Shown: positions 27,812 through 36,589 of the stretch, piece by piece
Layout: each line of letters starts with the position of its first letter
How positions within the stretch are numbered: position 1 is the first letter of the stretch
From: an uncultured Methylococcaceae bacterium
Lineage (GTDB): Bacteria; Pseudomonadota; Gammaproteobacteria; Methylococcales; Methylomonadaceae
DNA: 64,000 nucleotides
Assembly (NCBI GenBank): GCA_903938485.1
Contig: CAJADF010000049.1
Coordinates: 20,544 to 84,543, forward strand
Direction: 5' to 3'
Program-made: the position numbers and the translations under genes
Notes under the pieces: model-generated
What the model saw: only the letters and a program-made list of their open reading frames with translations
Told to the model about the DNA's origin: nothing
Database searches by the model: none

Positions 27812-28807
27812 ATGCCCCCACTTTCATCACAAACAAAACCCAATCGAAATGAGTTACTACAAATGCTTAGGCAATGGGGGGGCGTTAGTACGGGGGGGAT
27901 ATTAGACGAAAACTGCCTTTATTTTACTAACTCAGAGATCCCTGGCTTAATTGGCTATCGATTAATTGATAATATTGCTGTTGTATTAGGAGATCCCGTT
28001 TGCGCTCCCGAATATAAAGGCCCTTTATCTCTAGCCTTTAAACACTATTGTTCAACCCAAAACACTGATTTTATATATATTATTGCTACTGAAGATTTTG
28101 CCTTATGGGCTAAGCTACATTTAAATCCCGTATTAATTGAATTTGGTGCGACTTTATTTTTAAATCCTAGTGATAACCCTTACCATCACACTGGATCCCA
28201 ATTTAAAGCCTTACGCAAGAAAGTACATAATTGTTTACATAAAGGAGTGGTGATTAAAGAATACACAGATAACGATATCAAGATTGAATCCGCTATAACT
28301 GATATTGTAAGCAATTGGCAAAAAGCTAGAAAAGGGCCTCAGATTCATTTATGTAAACCGACCCCATTTAAAGATAAGTTAGGTAAACGTTGGTTTTATG
28401 CCTTACAAGGCGAGCAGATTCTCGGCTGTTTGATACTAACCGACATTAAATCAAATAATAGTTGGTTACTAAATAATGTCATGATCAGAGAAAATAGCCC
28501 GAATGGGCTATCTGAATTACTGGTTGTATCGGCACTCAATGTTTTAGAATCAGAAAAATGCACATCGGTAACCATCGGTCCAGTACCTAGAAATCAACTA
28601 GGTAAGGTCATAGGGCTTAACAAATTTTCTCATTTTATAACCCAACTTATTTATAAAGCCGCACAATACTTTTTTAATTTAAGTGGCCATGAAACTTTCT
28701 GGGAAAAATTTCAACCTTGCCGACAAGGCTCTTATTTAATATTTCCAAACCAAAATCTAAGTTTTACGTCGATTAGAGCTCTCATAAAATCATTACGCAA
28801 TGAATAA
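27812..28807 (+). CDS. DUF2156 / phosphatidylglycerol lysyltransferase-domain protein
   Basis: 331-aa protein resembling the cytosolic acyltransferase-fold domain of MprF (DUF2156), without the membrane flippase part. Segments GYRLIDNIAVVLGDPVCAPE and SQFKALRKKVH, and the late WEKFQPCRQGSYLIF, are typical. Such proteins may transfer aminoacyl groups to lipids or act as GNAT-like acyltransferases; substrate unknown. ATG 27812 lacks a ribosome binding site; the in-frame Met17 (27863) is an alternative. Two G7 runs (27876-27882, 27892-27898) lie in the first 30 codons and a C7 run precedes the start. Confidence 0.78.
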   Translation: MPPLSSQTKPNRNELLQMLRQWGGVSTGGILDENCLYFTNSEIPGLIGYRLIDNIAVVLGDPVCAPEYKGPLSLAFKHYCSTQNTDFIYIIATEDFALWAKLHLNPVLIEFGATLFLNPSDNPYHHTGSQFKALRKKVHNCLHKGVVIKEYTDNDIKIESAITDIVSNWQKARKGPQIHLCKPTPFKDKLGKRWFYALQGEQILGCLILTDIKSNNSWLLNNVMIRENSPNGLSELLVVSALNVLESEKCTSVTIGPVPRNQLGKVIGLNKFSHFITQLIYKAAQYFFNLSGHETFWEKFQPCRQGSYLIFPNQNLSFTSIRALIKSLRNE

Positions 28808-28827
28808 ACGGCTTTAAACGTTATCAA

Positions 28828-29733
28828 CTAATTATTCTGAACAACTCGTATTAGGCCATCACGCGACTGTGGACTCGCTAATACTGGACCACTCATCAAA
28901 TGCTGTATAAAAAAACCTACTGTCGCCCTCCTAGTTATTATCCTGACTTGCTTAGAGCCTGCAGTACCACATCGACAAATACCATATCCAATACGTTCAG
29001 GGTCATCAAGCATTTGAACATGATCAGCACCTTTTAATGTTAACTCCACTGTTCCCGCAGGGGCTTGTTCGTAAAAGCGTTGATAATTATTTTTCTTAGG
29101 CGCGCAAACACTAGCCGCTTGCCAAGCCACTTCTGCCCCAATTATTAATAAAGGTGCTTTTAAAGAAGCAACATAGTTACGTACTACCGATAGGGTCCCA
29201 TTATCATCAGGATCAATTGCCACTACACTATTAAATAAACCCGATTTAGTTGCTGCTAATACTGCATCTTTTCCACCCATTGAATGCCCAGCTATACCTA
29301 TTTTTTTAGCATCAACACCCTGTTTTACAACCAACCAATCAGCCATTACCTCTGCATCATGCGCCAACTCAAGATCCGTCATAAATAATGAATACCAACC
29401 ACGCACGGCTACAATAAATCCTCTTGATGCCAAGGCTCGCGCATAACTTTCATATTGATCATCCGTTGCCATACGACCGGGTAAAAATACTATGGCAGGT
29501 TTAGCAACTTGTGAAGATATTGGTTGATATAAAGCAACTAAAAGACTTTCGCCCTGATGATCAATATTGATTCGAGTAGAAATAACTTCCATTTGACCAA
29601 GTCCCGCTAAATCATCTGTTATCATACCAACAGTGTCATTAGCTAAAGTAGAACTCGCATTCATGTGACCTAAAGCACTGCAACCGATTGCCAATGAAAT
29701 TATGACACTAACAAAAATAAGTTTAAGAGGCAT
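28828..29733 (-). CDS. Dienelactone hydrolase-like alpha/beta hydrolase lipoprotein
   Basis: Putative envelope hydrolase of 301 aa. An N-terminal lipobox (ISLAIGCS) suggests lipidation. The alpha/beta-hydrolase nucleophile elbow is GIAGHSMGGKDA (Ser near 160), a likely acid is in VAIDPDDN or GAEVAWQAA, and the late His is in KGADHVQML. Resembles DLH or PAF-acetylhydrolase-type enzymes; the substrate is unknown. It converges on the DUF2156 gene with a 20-base gap. Confidence 0.8.
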   Translation of the reverse strand: MPLKLIFVSVIISLAIGCSALGHMNASSTLANDTVGMITDDLAGLGQMEVISTRINIDHQGESLLVALYQPISSQVAKPAIVFLPGRMATDDQYESYARALASRGFIVAVRGWYSLFMTDLELAHDAEVMADWLVVKQGVDAKKIGIAGHSMGGKDAVLAATKSGLFNSVVAIDPDDNGTLSVVRNYVASLKAPLLIIGAEVAWQAASVCAPKKNNYQRFYEQAPAGTVELTLKGADHVQMLDDPERIGYGICRCGTAGSKQVRIITRRATVGFFIQHLMSGPVLASPQSRDGLIRVVQNN

Positions 29734-29997
29734 TAAAATCCTAAATGATAAACACTAAGTAAACAAAAAATTTAATAAACTAACTTGGCTGAATTTACAC
29801 TGCTTTATGCACACATAATTCATAAGACTTTAATGTTTATATTAAGTTCATTTACCCAAAACGGTTTCATCCTATAACCCAATTAATAACTATCGCTTAA
29901 CTTGCTGGATTAATGCAAATGCGCCACCAATTGAATTTTAAATTCCTCATGCTAAGAACCTAAATGGTTATCACAAAGATCACATCAAACCAAAAGA

Positions 29998-31017
29998 ATG
30001 CTTATGTTGAATAAATTCAAATTGCTCGGGTTCATATGTATAACGACTATCATTCATTGTCCTTATGTATTTGCCCAAATGCCCACACCTCAAGCATTAT
30101 TTACACAAATTGGCATTAATCAAAAAGACATACAGCTCATAAATCAGGGAGAAACTGTCTTATTCAATGTAACTAGCAATATAGAAACTGAACTGACAGC
30201 GGGAGTAATTATTTATGTGCCCGCCACACCAATACAAGTCAGCGCATTAATTAAAAAAGACGGTTTAGCCTCCTTGGATCCACTTGCTATTTCTGGGGGT
30301 GTAACGCCCTTAAATGCTTTTTCCCTAAACACCCTCAACAGCTTTAATTTTGCACAGGGCTCAACAGAAGAACATGACTTTTTAAACGCTACCCCAGGTG
30401 AACAATTTAATTTTTCACCCGAAGAATATCAATCGATTAAAGCCCAAGCATCGACACAATCGCTCAATGCATCTGACATCTACAGACAACTTTTATGGCA
30501 ACGCTGGCAATCTTATCGTCATTTAGGCTTAAAAGGTATTGCTTCGTATGATAGAGGGAATAATAGGCTCATTAATCCGGGTACTGACTTAACTACTGCG
30601 GCTCTAGCCCATGACATTGCTTCTGACTATTTCCCTGAGGTATTCAAAGCTTGGCTTAATTATCCAACTGCAAATTTACCAAAGGGCGTCGAAGAATCAT
30701 ATACATGGAGCAATCGATTAGTACAAAGTCGCCCATCAGCCATACTGACACACCGTTTTATAATCAGTGAACCCAATGGAGAGTTAATCTTGGGTAGACA
30801 GTTCTATTCAGGCCACTCTTTTAATGTTAACCAACTCACGATTACTTGTTTGCCTTATAGGGATGGAGCGATACTGTTTTACACCAATCGTAATTTTACT
30901 GATCAAGTAATTGGTTTTGGCAGTGCGTTAAAACATCTCATTGGCAATAACTTAGCGCAAAACCAGGTTGTAGATTTATTAAAGACCTTACAACAAAATT
31001 TTAAAAATCACCGATAA
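29998..31017 (+). CDS. Secreted protein of unknown function upstream of fae homologue
   Basis: 339 aa with a signal peptide (LLGFICITTIIHCPYVFA) and no membrane segment afterwards. No known domain recognised. Notable segments: ALAHDIASDYFPEVFKAWLN and LVQSRPSAILTHRFI. ATG at 29998 or 30004 could start it. The fae homologue starts 71 bases after its stop on the same strand, so they may share a transcript. No function is proposed. Confidence 0.75.
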   Translation: MLMLNKFKLLGFICITTIIHCPYVFAQMPTPQALFTQIGINQKDIQLINQGETVLFNVTSNIETELTAGVIIYVPATPIQVSALIKKDGLASLDPLAISGGVTPLNAFSLNTLNSFNFAQGSTEEHDFLNATPGEQFNFSPEEYQSIKAQASTQSLNASDIYRQLLWQRWQSYRHLGLKGIASYDRGNNRLINPGTDLTTAALAHDIASDYFPEVFKAWLNYPTANLPKGVEESYTWSNRLVQSRPSAILTHRFIISEPNGELILGRQFYSGHSFNVNQLTITCLPYRDGAILFYTNRNFTDQVIGFGSALKHLIGNNLAQNQVVDLLKTLQQNFKNHR

Positions 31018-31088
31018 AATATCTAATTAATTAAAATTTACATTTCACCTAAAACACAAATACACTATCACCTTAACAGGAAAAATCT

Positions 31089-31637
31089 ATGAATAACAAG
31101 ATTATCATGCGTACCGGAGAAGCACTTATTGCAGGTGGCCCTGCAGGCACAGCCGCAGAACCGGAAATTATAATTGGGGAATTAGATGGGCCTGTCGGCA
31201 CAGCGATAGCCACAATGACAGCAGGCCAAACAGATGGTCATACTCGCGTATTCGCTATATTGAATACAGATATCCAAGTAAGGCCCGTGACATTAATGGT
31301 CAGTAAAGTGACCGTTAAAAACACGCGCTATACCAATATCTTAATGGGCACCGTACAAGCGGCTATTGCCAATGGGGTTTTAGATGCTGTTCGAGCTGGC
31401 GATATTCCTAAAGAAAAAGCGAATGACCTTGGTATCATCGTATCGGTATGGCTTAACCCTAGCGTTATTAAAGACGATAATTTAGATCATCAAATATTGT
31501 TTGATATACATAGAAAAGCCATGTCTACCGCAATCCATAAAGCCATGAATAATAAACCGGATATTGATTGGTTATTAGAGAATCAACATAAGATTACCCA
31601 TAAATATTTCCAAATGGGCTTAGACGGAAAAATTTAA
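31089..31637 (+). CDS. Formaldehyde-activating enzyme homologue (Fae-like)
   Basis: Fae condenses formaldehyde with tetrahydromethanopterin in C1 oxidation. This 182-aa protein keeps the fold signature (TGEALI, then EIIIGELDGPVGTA, LMVSKVTVKN, and GTVQAAIANGVLDAVRAG, IPKEKANDL). Canonical Fae has AHIDLIIG with the proposed catalytic His; here the matching stretch reads AAEPEIIIG, so that His is replaced by an acidic residue. It may thus be a Fae2/Fae3-type paralogue with another role, such as formaldehyde or cofactor binding. GG-containing ribosome binding site (ACAGGAAAAATCT) precedes the ATG. It ends at an intrinsic terminator. Confidence 0.85.
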   Translation: MNNKIIMRTGEALIAGGPAGTAAEPEIIIGELDGPVGTAIATMTAGQTDGHTRVFAILNTDIQVRPVTLMVSKVTVKNTRYTNILMGTVQAAIANGVLDAVRAGDIPKEKANDLGIIVSVWLNPSVIKDDNLDHQILFDIHRKAMSTAIHKAMNNKPDIDWLLENQHKITHKYFQMGLDGKI

Positions 31638-31687
31638 TGTTAAGGGTAACAAAACTAGCCAAAATAATTGAGTTTTTAGCTAAAAAT

Positions 31688-31718
31688 AACCCCTTTACCT
31701 AAAACGTTAAGGGGTTTT
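31688..31718 (+). terminator. Rho-independent terminator after fae homologue
   Basis: AACCCCTT (31688-31695) pairs with AAGGGGTT (31709-31716), followed by more T. It lies 50 bases after the fae stop and just before the end of the convergent acyltransferase gene. Confidence 0.75.
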
Positions 31719-31730
31719 GAATGTTATAAC

Positions 31731-32849
31731 CTATTCCTTTAAAGCCTTTATTAGCTTTTTACCCAAGTTAATACTGGGTATCTCTAAAACATAATAAAAT
31801 AAGCACGCTAATAATTGCACAACAGTAATAGTCAATAATAAGCCGCCTAACCATAAAATTTGCTGATTTTGTGTTACCCATTCAAGAGAACATAACAAAT
31901 AAGGTGTAACACAAATTAATACTGCCATATGCAATAAATAAGCGCTATAAGATACTTTACCCATTTGGCGCAAAACCACATTTGATAAAACAGACTGTAT
32001 GTTTTTAGAACTTAGTACAACCATAATAATAAGACCTGCACCCAATCCAGTAGTGATCCAAAGTACAGATTCCCCGACTATGTTGGGAATGATGTTACCT
32101 GAAGTCATTAAAGCCAATCCCAACAACATGACACCATTACGTTGCAATATTCGTTGACTTAAATAATCAACAATTTGCTTAGAGTGCCTAGCAATGATTA
32201 AACCTAATAAAAAATGCCATAAAAATGGTGTTACCCCTAAAAAAAACACGGCTATAAAACTAAAGAATATCAACCAAGCTAAACATTGTTCAGCTAGCAA
32301 TAAACCGATGGGTAGTAACAGCGATAATACCAACTCAATGGATAAAGTCCATGACTGCGGTAACAACACAACAACGGGTGGTAACTTCAACAAAAAAGCT
32401 TCTTGTATCATGTTCATAAAGCTTAAAGGATGCCCACGCCACAGTGTATTTACCCAATCACTTGTCATCAATAACGTCTTTAAAACAGGGGATTGAAGTG
32501 TGTAACGATATAAAAAAACACTCATAACTACCAATACCACATAAGGTAGCCAAATTCTAAATAGTCGCCCGATAACATAAGGCATCAACTGTAAGTTTTT
32601 TATATCAGGATGTTGGGTTAAGCGGAAATACTTAAGCGCTAAGACAAAGCCACTTAATACAAAAAACATAGATACCGCAGCTCCACCATCCCACCAAAAA
32701 TGTAAGGGTGAGAAGTCTAAAATAGACTGACAGAACTGATCTTTACAAGGCAAGCCATAAGCAATCACAAAGTGCTCATTAATAACAGCCAGCGCGGCAA
32801 GGCCTCTGATACTATCTAAATAAGCAATATGATTATTGTTTGACACCAT
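31731..32849 (-). CDS. Acyltransferase family 3 membrane protein
   Basis: OafA/NodX-type membrane O-acyltransferase of 372 aa with about ten membrane segments. N-terminal RGLAALAVINEHF holds the conserved catalytic His, and FVLSGFVLALKYFR is the usual second motif. Such enzymes O-acetylate LPS, EPS or other glycans. It has its own transcription unit between fae (convergent) and the desaturase (same strand, 69-base gap). The glycan target is unknown. Confidence 0.88.
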   Translation of the reverse strand: MVSNNNHIAYLDSIRGLAALAVINEHFVIAYGLPCKDQFCQSILDFSPLHFWWDGGAAVSMFFVLSGFVLALKYFRLTQHPDIKNLQLMPYVIGRLFRIWLPYVVLVVMSVFLYRYTLQSPVLKTLLMTSDWVNTLWRGHPLSFMNMIQEAFLLKLPPVVVLLPQSWTLSIELVLSLLLPIGLLLAEQCLAWLIFFSFIAVFFLGVTPFLWHFLLGLIIARHSKQIVDYLSQRILQRNGVMLLGLALMTSGNIIPNIVGESVLWITTGLGAGLIIMVVLSSKNIQSVLSNVVLRQMGKVSYSAYLLHMAVLICVTPYLLCSLEWVTQNQQILWLGGLLLTITVVQLLACLFYYVLEIPSINLGKKLIKALKE

Positions 32850-32918
32850 TCATAAACCAATAATTAAAAATACCCGACATAGATCAAAAACAATCTATAT
32901 CAACGAATAGGCTATTGC

Positions 32919-34088
32919 TTAAACGGGTTGATATTTAAGCATCGAAGTCTTGCCCACCATAATATCCACAGCTTTTAACAAACGCTTGAATACAGGTTGT
33001 TGAATATAAGGAATATTATGTTTCTTACACAAAGCCTGTACCTGAGGTTGCACTTTTTGATATTGACTTAAAGGCATATCCGGCCACAAATGATGTTCAA
33101 TTTGATAATTTAACCAGCCATAGAAAAAATCATTTAAATTAGAACCCGTTGGATAATTAACAGAACCCAAAATTTGGCGTAAATAAAACTCACCTTTACC
33201 ATCGGTTTTATCGTCAAAGGCCATCACATCATCACCCGCATGATTAGGCATCATCACTAAAAAGCTATGCATATTAGTTAATATTTCAGCTAAAACAGAG
33301 TTAATCAACACACTCATAACCGCCGTAGTACCCAAAGGCAAAAATAACGCAGGTAACAATACAAAACGATAAGCCGTATAAGGCAAAACACTCTGTAACC
33401 ACAGGGCTCTGCCTTGCGGCGTAAAAAAACTCCAAGCACCCAATCGCGTCATAACAGGTTCTGGCTCACCCATTTTCTGAGCGGCTTCCAAACACAGTTC
33501 TTTATGGGTTCTGGGGGTGTAATAAACAATTTTCCAAATACCCGAAAACAATGCCACTATCAAGTAACGTTGCCACATGGGTCTATTGGATTGTCTTAAC
33601 CATTCCATATTGTGCTGAGCATTATTAGGGTCTTTCTTTTCACCCAAACTGTAATGATGTAACTTGTCATGCTCATAATGCCAGCCAGCTAGGGTCATCC
33701 AATCTGGCCAATCTAAAAATCTACGCCAACCTTGAGCAAACTTCTTACTGGTATAGTTCACTTTTTCGCCCGCAATTTTGTTGTAAGCTCTATGACTAAT
33801 AGGGTGACCTACTTGGGTCCAACGCGTAAAACTCCCCTGACTAATCAATAAAGCTGATATTGGATTAGGCATAAACCAAGCTGTCGCATACCCTAAAATA
33901 GTACAACACTTACCCCAGCGCTCCATTTTTGCTAAATGCTTAAAATCAGCGTCCCCTGTATTAGCTAACGATTGTTGATGTATCTCACTAATGTCTTTAG
34001 CCAATTGCATACGATCGACTGCTTGATAACTCTGTAAACTCAAAACGAGGTGTCCTTTTAATAAAATGATGGGTAAATCGTCAGACAT
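32919..34088 (-). CDS. Membrane fatty acid desaturase
   Basis: Di-iron membrane desaturase, all three His boxes visible: HPISH, WHYEHDKLHH and QIEHHLWP, with paired hydrophobic segments (residues about 60-85 and 240-285). QIEHH resembles front-end type desaturases, but there is no cytochrome b5 domain. The start is uncertain: the upstream Met at 34106 lies inside a terminator hairpin, so it is rejected; ATG 34088 sits in the T-tract after the hairpin; a TTG at 34043 has AAAAGGA 9 bases upstream and may be the real start. The substrate lipid is unknown. Confidence 0.88.
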   Translation of the reverse strand: MSDDLPIILLKGHLVLSLQSYQAVDRMQLAKDISEIHQQSLANTGDADFKHLAKMERWGKCCTILGYATAWFMPNPISALLISQGSFTRWTQVGHPISHRAYNKIAGEKVNYTSKKFAQGWRRFLDWPDWMTLAGWHYEHDKLHHYSLGEKKDPNNAQHNMEWLRQSNRPMWQRYLIVALFSGIWKIVYYTPRTHKELCLEAAQKMGEPEPVMTRLGAWSFFTPQGRALWLQSVLPYTAYRFVLLPALFLPLGTTAVMSVLINSVLAEILTNMHSFLVMMPNHAGDDVMAFDDKTDGKGEFYLRQILGSVNYPTGSNLNDFFYGWLNYQIEHHLWPDMPLSQYQKVQPQVQALCKKHNIPYIQQPVFKRLLKAVDIMVGKTSMLKYQPV

Positions 34089-34119
34089 AAAAAAAGCCTT
34101 ACACATCCATGTAAGGCTT
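34087..34119 (-). terminator. Rho-independent terminator between GNAT and desaturase
   Basis: On the minus strand AAGCCTTACA (34119-34110) and TGTAAGGCTT (34103-34094) form a perfect 10-bp stem, 6-base loop, followed by a run of T. It ends the small-membrane-protein/GNAT transcript and overlaps the upstream candidate starts of the desaturase. Confidence 0.88.
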
Positions 34120-34181
34120 CTAATCTAAAAACTGTACAATCGTTTGTATTTTAAATGAGAACCCAGATAATATCGACCTTT

Positions 34182-34784
34182 CTAAACATAATCCTTTAAA
34201 TCTAAATTTAATTGCAACAACCAATAGCTGCGATCTGGATAATTAACATCTAATACAGGTAATTCGACAAAGCCTTGCTTAACATATAAATTACGCATGC
34301 CACTGGCTTGCAGATCAGTACGGCCGATGCGATAATCAAAGTGCTGTTTACGTAACTCCGTAACCAATTTTGCAGACATCTGCTCTGCAACACCCAATCT
34401 TCTATATTGTGTTCTTACCCCTAAACCACCTACATAAAAAGTTCTGTGATTATCTTTAGCCAAATAATCTAAATCATAGGCACCAGAAATTTTAAAAAAA
34501 GTCTGGTCACGGGGATCAGCAGACTGAGCAACCAACTCTTGCCCCAGCAAATACCCGATCAAATGGCATTGCGGTTTATGCCTTGCAATAATAAGTAGAG
34601 GGTTTTTTCGCATCATTTCAACACCTAAGCCAAACATAATACGCGCAGGGGAATAACGTTCGTTCCAGGGGGGCTCACTAAAAACTTCGCAAATAATGTC
34701 TGCTAGTTCTGCTATTAAAACACCCTGTTGATCTGCTCTTATATCCGCTAAAGAAATAACTTGAACATCAAAAACCTCACTCAT
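34182..34784 (-). CDS. GNAT-family N-acetyltransferase
   Basis: 200-aa acyl-CoA-dependent acetyltransferase. The acetyl-CoA loop is in VGGLGVRTQYRRLGVAEQMS (R/Q-x-x-G-x-A type), preceded by LIGYLLGQELV and followed by the late ASGMRNLYVKQGFVE motif. The target, small molecule or protein, is unknown. It starts 6 bases after a 53-aa membrane protein gene on the same strand, so the two are probably translated together, and it ends before a strong terminator. Confidence 0.85.
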   Translation of the reverse strand: MSEVFDVQVISLADIRADQQGVLIAELADIICEVFSEPPWNERYSPARIMFGLGVEMMRKNPLLIIARHKPQCHLIGYLLGQELVAQSADPRDQTFFKISGAYDLDYLAKDNHRTFYVGGLGVRTQYRRLGVAEQMSAKLVTELRKQHFDYRIGRTDLQASGMRNLYVKQGFVELPVLDVNYPDRSYWLLQLNLDLKDYV

Positions 34785-34790
34785 AAGGCA

Positions 34791-34952
34791 TTATGATTTT
34801 TTGGTAAATAATCGATAAGCAATAAAACCGGCTATTAAGATGATTGGAAATAAAGCCACCGTGAACATGGCGGGAGAACAACTCTTAGTACAATTAGTTA
34901 ACATAATAAAAAAAACAAAAATTAAAACCCCCAATGCAGTTAGCACTCTCAT
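34791..34952 (-). CDS. 53-aa small membrane protein
   Basis: Short gene below usual cut-offs. It begins MRVLTALGVLIFVFFIM, has a central Cys-containing turn (NCTKSCSPA), a second hydrophobic stretch (LFPIILIAGFIAY) and a basic tail (RLFTKKS): a two-segment membrane hairpin. A near-perfect AGGAGG ribosome binding site lies 7-8 bases before the ATG at 34952, strong support for translation. The GNAT gene follows after 6 bases. Family and function unknown. Confidence 0.75.
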   Translation of the reverse strand: MRVLTALGVLIFVFFIMLTNCTKSCSPAMFTVALFPIILIAGFIAYRLFTKKS

Positions 34953-35537
34953 TAAAAACCCTCCTCTGTAAAATTAATAGCCACAGTCTTTATAGTATAA
35001 AAGATATACAAGCAATTTTTATAAAAGCAACTAGCCCACATAAAGCCCCCCCCCCCCGAAACCAATTAGTTCTTGTTATTGCGTTAGTTAAATAGTTGAG
35101 GCCCTAATTTTCCCGTGAAAAAGGAATAAAATTATGCGTTGTGAGTCTGCGAATTCTGAATGCTATTCTCGGATTACCTGTCTCCTTGGCTTATTGCGAA
35201 GGTAATAAAAAAGATGGTATCTCTCATTCTCGAATTTCGTATGATATCCGCATAAATCTCTTAAATTTTAGATATAAAATCACCTTTCTTACATCAGCCA
35301 ACGCCCCCCTATAAGGCTTTCTTAAAGTGATTTTTTATACAAATTTTAAGAGATATTGAGTCTTCTTTATCTAAACGATCAAGCATTGCTATAGATCACG
35401 ATCCAATTGATCTTCATTTTCAAGCCATCGCACATTTCAAAATATCGAACTTATTTTACCCGTCAATGCTAAACGAATAATTTTAATAAACAATTTGTTA
35501 ACTCAATATTTTAATATCTAAACAGAACAAGAAAGCT
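34953..35537. other. Gene-free region with a C12 run and a long imperfect inverted repeat
   Basis: About 585 bases without a credible ORF. It holds a run of 12 C (35046-35057) and an imperfect inverted repeat of about 30 bases per arm (listed separately). The rest shows no recognisable gene remnant or RNA gene. Confidence 0.5.
35254..35357. repeat. MITE-like inverted repeat
   Basis: Left arm 35254-35283 (AAATCTCTTAAA ... ATATAAAATCAC) and right arm 35327-35357 (GTGATTTTTTATAC ... TTAAGAGATATT) are complementary over most of 30 bases, separated by about 43 bases. It could be a short non-autonomous transposon or a structured RNA. No second copy was noticed in the window and no target duplication is clear. 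Confidence 0.4.
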
Positions 35538-36287
35538 TTACTTATTATCACGTTTCGCAACTAAGAACGCCGCATAATGATAAGTTAATTGATCATGTGC
35601 ATTGCCATTAGGATTTTTTAAATATTCTTGTTCTAAAGTACCCTGCACTGCCTGAGCCCATGGAGTTTTAGGAATATAATCATAAAGGACATAACCTGAC
35701 AAACCGATCATCTTTTGACCTAGACTATTATCAGCTTTAACCGCGACACCGTAAGGATTAGCCTGAGGTAAACTCACATTGGGCAATTGAATATCTTCCC
35801 AATTATTATCGGGTAATAATGTTAAATCTTGCGTATTAGCAAAAGAAATCAACACCGCTGGCATACCCAAAATAACTATTAAAAACTGTATAACAAACCT
35901 GCCGTTTAACGCACAAGATAACGCATAACTGATCAGTGCAAAAAATACAGTTGCACTGACAAACAGCTCAGGAAATATTTTTATAGCGATATCAATGCCT
36001 AATTTTTGCAACAATAACTCTGTGTAACATGACACCGTTGCTGAAAATACCACAACAGGAAAATAAGCAATTCTAAAAGCCAATAATTGCAAACCAATAA
36101 ACCAATAACGTTTTGCTAGCGGCAATTGTTTTGCCCACCTTAAAGACACAGTGGTAATAGCAAACAATCCAGCTAAATGAAAACCCAATAACAGTTGCCA
36201 TGCTTGGGCATTTGAGTTTAATTCAACACTCAAACCAAATAACGCTAAAAGTATTAAAAACAGTATCGAGAGATATTTCATTTGCAT
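35538..36287 (-). CDS. Multi-spanning membrane protein of unknown function
   Basis: 249 aa; five or so hydrophobic segments (residues about 5-23, 30-50, 63-85, 105-127, 133-150) followed by a soluble C-terminal part of about 95 aa (LTLLPDNNWEDIQLPNVSLP onward) likely outside the membrane. No family recognised. Its N-terminus MQMKYLSILFL looks like that of the HupE gene at 54380-54967, but the rest differs. Stand-alone gene. Confidence 0.7.
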   Translation of the reverse strand: MQMKYLSILFLILLALFGLSVELNSNAQAWQLLLGFHLAGLFAITTVSLRWAKQLPLAKRYWFIGLQLLAFRIAYFPVVVFSATVSCYTELLLQKLGIDIAIKIFPELFVSATVFFALISYALSCALNGRFVIQFLIVILGMPAVLISFANTQDLTLLPDNNWEDIQLPNVSLPQANPYGVAVKADNSLGQKMIGLSGYVLYDYIPKTPWAQAVQGTLEQEYLKNPNGNAHDQLTYHYAAFLVAKRDNK

Positions 36288-36589
36288 CTAATTAGTAATT
36301 CAAAAGTTATTATCTATTTCATTAATTTACTTAATAGACTAAATAATTGAGGTAAAAATTAATAGTAATACGCTTTATTAGAAGTACTTTATGTTAAACG
36401 TAGATATTATAAAGAATTAAAGCAAATCGCCTCAATAAACCTAGTATTTCATGGTTTTTATCACGCAGTTATTCTTATAAAATTAGAAAAAACCGTGTTA
36501 GAGTTTACCTCGTCTTGTTACGCTGATTAGCAATAATATCTCAGTAGTCACAGACACCATAATAATAATTACAACGAGGTTTACATACC
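36288..36589. other. Intergenic region between divergent genes
   Basis: 302 AT-rich bases, presumably promoters for the membrane protein on the left and the secreted helical protein on the right; GAGG about 10 bases before ATG 36590 is the only clear site. Confidence 0.4.

Noticed and set aside
35538..36287. HupE-like transporter because of an N-terminus similar to the HupE gene
   Set aside because: Similarity stops after about ten residues; the His-containing HupE signature is missing.
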